From Candidatus Zipacnadia bacterium (GTDB lineage: Bacteria; Armatimonadota; Zipacnadia; Zipacnadales; UBA5352), in NCBI GenBank assembly GCA_029821635.1, contig JALGSW010000017.1, positions 1-38,629 of the forward strand: DNA of 38,629 nt. The letters are read 5' to 3'. Every line of letters starts with the position of its first letter. Positions within the stretch are counted from its first letter, which is position 1. Below, one piece after another: positions 34,227-38,629 of the stretch. The notes below the pieces were generated by a model. The model saw nothing but the letters and a program-made list of their open reading frames with translations. It had not been told where the DNA came from and did no database searches. The position numbers were made by a program, and so were the translations under genes.

Positions 34227-35408
34227 GTGCAGCGATCATCAGCCGACGAGCAGCTCAGCCCAGCCCGCGCCGTGACGCGCGGCCCGAAGTTCCACTGGTT
34301 CGGCTACTACGACAAGTGTCCGTGGAGCGCTAATGGGCGCTACATGCTGTCCATGGAGGTTGACTTCATGGACCGCCCGCCTACCGCGGATGACGCGATC
34401 CGCGTCGGTCTCGTGGACCTGCAGGCCGGTGATCGCGAGTTCCACGCCCTTGATGAGACGCGCGCCTGGTGCTGGCAGCAGGGCACCATGCTTCAGTGGC
34501 TCGGCTCCGACCCCGACCGGCTCATCATCTACAACTCTGTCGAGGACGGCCAGTATTGCTCGATCATCCGCGACGTGCACTCAGGTGAGACGCGCACGCT
34601 GCCGAAGCCGGTCTACGCCGTCAGCCCCGATGGCACGCAGGCCGTCTGCCTGAACTTCTCACGCGTGGCCCGCACTCGCCCCGGATACGGCTACTACACG
34701 CTGCCTGACCCGACCGAGGGTGTCATGCACCCCGATGACGATGGCGTCTGGTGGATGGACCTCCAGACGGGCGAGACCAAGCTGATCCTCACCATCGATC
34801 AGATCACTCAGGCCGCCTACCGGACAAGCATGGAGAACGAGAACTGGTTCAATCACATGCAGTTCTGCACCGATGGCAGCCGCTTCCTTTTCCTGCACCG
34901 CTGGAAGAGGGCCGACGGCGCGCGCCACTTCACGCAGCTCTTCACCGCGAACCCGGATGGCTCCGACCTCTACCTCGTCGCCGATGACGACATGATCTCG
35001 CACTTCGACTGGCTCGATGAGCGCCACATCATCGCGTGGGCGACGCACGGGCAGATCGGCAACCGCTACTTCCTCTATCGGGATCAGACGCCGTGGCTTG
35101 AGGTCGTGGGCGGCGACGTCTTCACCACCGACGGGCACATGTCCTACTCGCCCGGCGACCGCCGCTATCTGCTCACCGACACCTACCCGGACGCGCAGAT
35201 GAAGCGCTGGCTGGTGCTCTACGACACGCAGACGGGCCGCCGCGCGGACATCGGGCGCTTCCTGTCGCCGAAGCGCTACTCGGGGGAGATCCGCTGCGAC
35301 CTGCACCCGCGCTGGAATCGCGATGGCACGCAGGTGTGCTTCGACTCGATCCACGAGGGCGAGCGCCAGCTCTACGTCATTGACGTCGCACAGTACCTGG
35401 AGGACTGA
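34227..35408 (+). CDS. TolB-like beta-propeller protein (oligogalacturonate-lyase-like)
   Basis: This 393-residue protein starts with GTG 34227, preceded by GGAGAGGAG. Repeated propeller motifs occur: SPDGTQAVCLNF, DGSRFLFLHRW, NPDGSDLYLVADDD, SPGDRRYLLTDTY and NRDGTQVCFDS. These resemble the TolB/WD40-like propellers and the oligogalacturonate-lyase family found in pectin metabolism. No signal peptide is visible, so it may be cytoplasmic. Its stop lies 5 nt before the amidotransferase-like gene, so they are probably an operon. Catalysis cannot be assigned. Confidence 0.8.
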   Translation: MQRSSADEQLSPARAVTRGPKFHWFGYYDKCPWSANGRYMLSMEVDFMDRPPTADDAIRVGLVDLQAGDREFHALDETRAWCWQQGTMLQWLGSDPDRLIIYNSVEDGQYCSIIRDVHSGETRTLPKPVYAVSPDGTQAVCLNFSRVARTRPGYGYYTLPDPTEGVMHPDDDGVWWMDLQTGETKLILTIDQITQAAYRTSMENENWFNHMQFCTDGSRFLFLHRWKRADGARHFTQLFTANPDGSDLYLVADDDMISHFDWLDERHIIAWATHGQIGNRYFLYRDQTPWLEVVGGDVFTTDGHMSYSPGDRRYLLTDTYPDAQMKRWLVLYDTQTGRRADIGRFLSPKRYSGEIRCDLHPRWNRDGTQVCFDSIHEGERQLYVIDVAQYLED

Positions 35409-35413
35409 GCGGC

Positions 35414-36076
35414 ATGATCTGCTACGTCGTCACCGAAACGCGCGAGAAATACGATGAGATGGACTGCCACGCGATCAAGCATGACCTTGAGAGGCTCTCG
35501 GGCGACCTGTGCCTGGTGATGCACTTCAGCCAGGTGACGCGCGCGTTCATCGAGGACGCCCGCCCGTGGGCGCTGTGCCACTCCGGCGGCGCGACGTCGC
35601 ACGACGAATACGATGTGATCCAGCGCCCCGAGTACACGTGGCTGATCACGCAATCGGGCATACCGCAGATCGGCTTTTGCGGAGGCCACCAGCTCATCGC
35701 GGAGATGTTCGGCTCGCCGGTGGGCACGATGCGCGAACTGCGCTCTGACGAGGCCGACCTGAACCCGGCCTATCACCCGGGCTTTTTCAAGGAGTCGGGC
35801 ATCTGGCCGGTGCGCATCGTCGCCGACGATCCGCTCTTCGAGGGCTTGAGCAGCCCGATCCTCGTGCGCGAGGCGCATCGCAGTGAGATCAAGCAACTCC
35901 CGGATGGCTTCAAGCTGCTCGCGTCGAGCGAGGACTGCGAGATCCAGGCGATGGTACATGAGGAGCTGCCACTCTACGGCACGCAGTTCCACCCGGAGAG
36001 CCGCATCGAGCAGTACCCGGACGGGCACCGCGTGGTGGCGAACTTCTTCGCCATCGCGAGGGAGCGGATGGGGTAG
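35414..36076 (+). CDS. Class I glutamine-amidotransferase-like protein
   Basis: This is a 220-residue protein. The nucleophile elbow GFCGGHQ places Cys89. The C-terminal QFHPES supplies His193 and Glu195, completing the Cys-His-Glu triad of class I amidotransferases and gamma-glutamyl hydrolases. No synthetase domain is attached. It might hydrolyse gamma-glutamyl compounds (PuuD-like) or pair with a separate acceptor enzyme. It is 5 nt downstream of the propeller gene. A GCCCTC-loop hairpin lies between its stop and the MttB gene. Confidence 0.85.
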   Translation: MICYVVTETREKYDEMDCHAIKHDLERLSGDLCLVMHFSQVTRAFIEDARPWALCHSGGATSHDEYDVIQRPEYTWLITQSGIPQIGFCGGHQLIAEMFGSPVGTMRELRSDEADLNPAYHPGFFKESGIWPVRIVADDPLFEGLSSPILVREAHRSEIKQLPDGFKLLASSEDCEIQAMVHEELPLYGTQFHPESRIEQYPDGHRVVANFFAIARERMG

Positions 36077-36091
36077 AGCCTGCTCACTGTG

Positions 36092-36113
36092 GTGCGGACG
36101 CCCTCGTCCGCAC
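36092..36113. repeat. GCCCTC-loop hairpin, copy 3 (family A)
   Basis: GTGCGGAC (36092-36099) pairs perfectly with GTCCGCAC (36106-36113) around the GCCCTC loop (36100-36105). The stem sequence differs from the copies at 5348 and 12255, yet pairing is preserved. It lies 16 nt after the amidotransferase-like stop and 38 nt before the MttB start. Confidence 0.8.
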
Positions 36114-36150
36114 GCCGTTGTGGTTCACCGTCGCGGAAAGGACACGCAGC

Positions 36151-37551
36151 ATGCGCTTCATGGAGCCCGAACAGCTCGAACGCATCAACGCGCGTAGCCT
36201 CGACCTGCTGGAGGAGGTGGGGCTGCGCATCGACCACGAGGAGGTCACGCGCAGGCTCCTCGCCGCAGGCTGCCACGAGCTGCCCTCGGGCATGATCGCC
36301 TTCCCGCGCGAGTTCATCGCCGACTGCGTCGCCCAGGCGCCATCCGAGGTGCTGCTGGCTCCGGTCGAGGGCGAGCCCGCGCGCATCGGCCCCGGCGGCG
36401 ATGTCTGCTTCTGGACGGGCAACGCGCTCAGCTACGTCGAGGGCTCGGCGTCCCGACCGATCACCGAGCCGGAGTTCGTGGCGCTCACGCGCGTGACCGA
36501 TGCGCTTACGCACGTCCAGGGCGCGGTGGCGCCGACGATCAGCGAGATCCCGGCGCAGTTCCGCGACTTCGTCGGCTGCCGGCTGCTCGCGCAGCACACG
36601 CGCAAGCACCTCCGCCCGTGCATCTACACACCCCGCGGCGGCGCGGCCATCGTGGAGATGGGCCACGTGCTCGCCGACCCGCAGCCGCTGCGCGAGCGCC
36701 CCGTGGTGAGCTTCGGCTACACGGTCGTGAGCCCGTTGCACTGGACGGAGGCCGGCCTGGAGTTGTTCGTGCAGACCTCCGGCCACGGCGTCCCGATGAT
36801 GATCAACGCGGAACCGACCGCGGGCGCGACCTCACCCGTCACGCTTGGTGGGACGCTGATGCTCGCGAACGCAGAGGCGCTCTCGGGGGTGGCGATCGTG
36901 CAGACGCTTGAGCCCGGCCGCCCATGCGTGTTCAACCTGGGCTTCGCGCACACGATGGACATGCGCTACGCAATCACGCGCACCGGCGCGCCCGAGAACG
37001 GGCTGATGGGCGCGATCGGCGCCGAGCTTGCGCGCATGCACGGCCTGCCGAGCGCCTCGTGGATGAGCACCGAGTCGATGGTCTGCGACGAGCAGGCCGC
37101 CTGGGAGAAGACGACCGTGGGGCTGATGCACGCGATGGCCGGTGTCAACATCATCTGGGGAGTGGGGCAGCTCGAGTCACAGCGCGCGCTCTCCCCGGAG
37201 ATGATGGTCATCGACGATGAGATCGCGGGGATCGCGTTGCGCGCCGCGCGCGCGCCTGCCACCGACGACGAGGGTCTTGCGTATGACGTGGTCGCGCCGA
37301 TGGGCGCGCAGCCGGACTACCTGGGCCACCCGCACACGCTGGCGCACTTCCGCGACGAGCTCTTCGAGCCCGCGCTGGGCTTCGTGGGCAGGCGCGAGAG
37401 CTGGCAGGCGGCGGGCGCCCGGACGGCCGTCGAGCGGGCGCGCGAGCGAGTTGCGGGCATACTCGCCGAGCCGGTCGAGTCGCTGCTGGACGAGGCCGCC
37501 GAGCAGGAGCTGCTGGCTATCGAGGCGCGCTGGCGGGAGGAGCTGGCATGA
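36151..37551 (+). CDS. MttB-family (trimethylamine methyltransferase-like) corrinoid methyltransferase, non-pyrrolysine
   Basis: This 466-residue protein starts at ATG 36151, preceded by GGAAAGGAC. Overall length and the pattern LLEEVGLRIDHEEV at the start, CIYTPRGGAAIVEM, INAEPTAGATSPVTLGGTLMLANAEAL and MHAMAGVNIIWGVGQLES match the MttB superfamily. The frame has no internal TAG, so it is the pyrrolysine-free type, members of which demethylate glycine betaine, carnitine, proline betaine or related quaternary amines onto a corrinoid protein. No corrinoid protein or activation protein is in the window. It overlaps the next gene as ATGA. The substrate is unknown. Confidence 0.88.
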   Translation: MRFMEPEQLERINARSLDLLEEVGLRIDHEEVTRRLLAAGCHELPSGMIAFPREFIADCVAQAPSEVLLAPVEGEPARIGPGGDVCFWTGNALSYVEGSASRPITEPEFVALTRVTDALTHVQGAVAPTISEIPAQFRDFVGCRLLAQHTRKHLRPCIYTPRGGAAIVEMGHVLADPQPLRERPVVSFGYTVVSPLHWTEAGLELFVQTSGHGVPMMINAEPTAGATSPVTLGGTLMLANAEALSGVAIVQTLEPGRPCVFNLGFAHTMDMRYAITRTGAPENGLMGAIGAELARMHGLPSASWMSTESMVCDEQAAWEKTTVGLMHAMAGVNIIWGVGQLESQRALSPEMMVIDDEIAGIALRAARAPATDDEGLAYDVVAPMGAQPDYLGHPHTLAHFRDELFEPALGFVGRRESWQAAGARTAVERARERVAGILAEPVESLLDEAAEQELLAIEARWREELA

Positions 37552-38018
37552 CCGAGGCGTCGCACGTTGAGCGCCAGACGGCCGGATGGTGGGTACACGC
37601 AGTGGTGCTGGCATGCGCGGGCGGCTCGATCGTGGGGACGATCGCGGCGCCGACCGATAGCAGCCGCTGGTGGATCGTCCTGCCAGCGCTTCTGCTGATC
37701 GCGATCTACGGGCTGTTCACGCCGATGACGGTCGAGGTGTCGTCGGAGGAGATGGCGGTGCGTTTCGGGCGCCTCGGCTGGCCGGGCTGGCGCTTCCCGG
37801 TTGCGGAGATCGAGGACGCGCGCGTGGTAACGTTCTCGCCGCTGCGCGACTTCGGTGGCTGGGGGATCAGGCTCGGGCGTGACGCGTTCTGCCTGAACGA
37901 GAGGGGCGATACCGGCGTGCGCTTCGTCCACGCCGGTCGCGCATACATCATCGGCAGCAACGCCCCGGAGGCGCTGCTGGAGGCCCTTCGGATAGCCGGA
38001 GCGAACACGCGGACCTGA
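37548..38018 (+). CDS. Two-helix membrane protein with PH-like domain
   Basis: This 156-residue protein overlaps the MttB gene by 4 nt (ATGA). Two hydrophobic segments, WWVHAVVLACAGGSIVGTIAA and WWIVLPALLLIAIYGLFT, form a membrane hairpin. They are followed by a beta-rich cytoplasmic domain (VEVSSEEMAVRFGRLGWPGWRFPVAEIEDARVV and on to VRFVHAGRAYIIGSN), resembling bacterial PH domains. The coupling to a soluble methyltransferase is unusual and gives no obvious functional link. Function unknown. Confidence 0.8.
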   Translation: MTEASHVERQTAGWWVHAVVLACAGGSIVGTIAAPTDSSRWWIVLPALLLIAIYGLFTPMTVEVSSEEMAVRFGRLGWPGWRFPVAEIEDARVVTFSPLRDFGGWGIRLGRDAFCLNERGDTGVRFVHAGRAYIIGSNAPEALLEALRIAGANTRT

Positions 38019-38046
38019 CCTGCGGTTCGCCGTCGTTCGCTGCCGA

Positions 38047-38629
38047 TCAGAGGTAGCCGAGGGCGCGGAGCCGGTCCTCGATCGTCTGCTCGGCGTCCGC
38101 TGCCGCCGTGCGCTGGCGCTCGTGGGGTAGCGGATCGGTGTCCGTGCGCAGCGCGTCGTAGTCCTCGCCCAGCAGGTGCAGCACGATCGGGCACACATCG
38201 CGGTTGTAGCACTGCTCGCCGGCGCCGATCGGGGCCCGCCCCGCGTCGGTGAAATCACGCGTGACCAGCACGCCATCGTGGCTGTGCCACGCGCCGAAGA
38301 CCTTGCCGTCGTGAGTGTACGGCTCTGTCGCCTGCGCCGGCCAGCCGTGATCGGATGTGATCACCAGCAGATCGTAGTCCTCGCCGATGTCGAGCAGATC
38401 CCCGATCATCCCGTCCAACCAGTCGTATAGCTCCAGCACGGGCTCATACGTCCAGCCCTCGCCGTCGCGCAGGCGGAGGTACTGGTTGAGGAGGTGGCCG
38501 ATACGGTCGAGTAGCGAGTACTGCACGAAGAGGCAGTCCACGGGGTGCGTGCGCACGAGTATGCGCACCGCCTCAGCCTTGCGCGCGACCATCTCCTTCA
38601 TGATGTCGATGCTCTGCTCCAGCGTGTAC
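38047..38629 (-). CDS. Alkaline-phosphatase-superfamily phosphodiesterase/nucleotide pyrophosphatase-like protein (N-terminus beyond window)
   Basis: The frame is open to the right edge, so only the C-terminal ~194 residues are visible. LFVQYSLLDRIGHLL holds the Asp and His metal ligands typical of nucleotide pyrophosphatase/phosphodiesterases. LLVITSDHGWP holds the Asp-His pair. HSHDGVLVTRDF carries the final His of the alkaline-phosphatase fold. The nucleophile Thr/Ser must lie upstream. Family members hydrolyse phosphodiesters or release phosphate from nucleotide or glycerol esters. It converges on the PH-like gene with a 28-nt gap. Confidence 0.85.
   Translation of the reverse strand, partial: YTLEQSIDIMKEMVARKAEAVRILVRTHPVDCLFVQYSLLDRIGHLLNQYLRLRDGEGWTYEPVLELYDWLDGMIGDLLDIGEDYDLLVITSDHGWPAQATEPYTHDGKVFGAWHSHDGVLVTRDFTDAGRAPIGAGEQCYNRDVCPIVLHLLGEDYDALRTDTDPLPHERQRTAAADAEQTIEDRLRALGYL

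Noticed and set aside
36151-37551. Pyrrolysine-containing trimethylamine methyltransferase.
   Set aside because: The frame has no internal TAG, so it belongs to the non-pyrrolysine branch.

Overview
The window is GC-rich bacterial DNA, densely packed with genes in short runs that alternate strand. It has no rRNA, tRNA, CRISPR array or recognisable transposase. The content is typical of environmental, polysaccharide-degrading bacteria known mainly from metagenomes: a DUF6785-type membrane protein, a DUF6067-type glycosidase, LamG, TolB-like propellers, a GH20, a GH4, a sulfatase, non-pyrrolysine MttB and many intergenic palindromes. I infer an Armatimonadota-like lineage or a neighbour such as Hydrogenedentota, Latescibacterota or the PVC group. 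No marker gene here settles this.

Layout. 1-1868 (-): a TIM-barrel sugar isomerase/epimerase followed by a sialidase-like protein cut by the left edge. 2261-8412 (+): a large multidomain lipoprotein and a secreted LamG/glycosidase-like protein. 8670-10649 (-): a DUF6785-type polytopic membrane protein. 10803-14869 (+): sulfatase, fucose mutarotase (FucU) and a TIM-barrel glycosidase-like protein, the last two tightly coupled. 14866-21108 (-): a polytopic GT-C-like membrane protein, a rhomboid protease with a TPR-like tail, three single-pass anchored proteins (two are tandem paralogues) and a divergent M14 peptidase-like protein. 21254-26563 (+): M14 carboxypeptidase, nitrilase-superfamily amidase, KimA-type transporter and a minimal TrmO-like protein. 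26567-29638 (-): a large GH20 hexosaminidase and a Pmp3/YqaE peptide. 29745-32056 (+): a second nitrilase-superfamily protein and a GH4 glycosidase. 32175-33942 (-): a stand-alone receiver protein behind a near-consensus sigma-70 promoter, then a DegT-type aminotransferase. 34227-38018 (+): TolB-like propeller, class I amidotransferase-like protein, MttB-family methyltransferase and a small membrane protein. 38047-end (-): an alkaline-phosphatase-superfamily protein cut by the right edge.

Together the enzymes fit scavenging of sulfated, fucosylated, amino-sugar-rich glycans, with sialidase, sulfatase, FucU plus fucosidase-like barrel, hexosaminidase and GH4. Peptide and amide hydrolysis and C1 or quaternary-amine metabolism sit alongside. 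I see no SusC/SusD, ABC transporter or TonB receptor.

The least explained material is non-coding. At least four families of short intergenic palindromes occur. One has an invariant GCCCTC loop on stems that covary, and one includes a 162-bp element with perfect 21-bp inverted ends. The protein-level candidate for a new functional unit is the rhomboid/anchored-protein cluster at 16055-19461.
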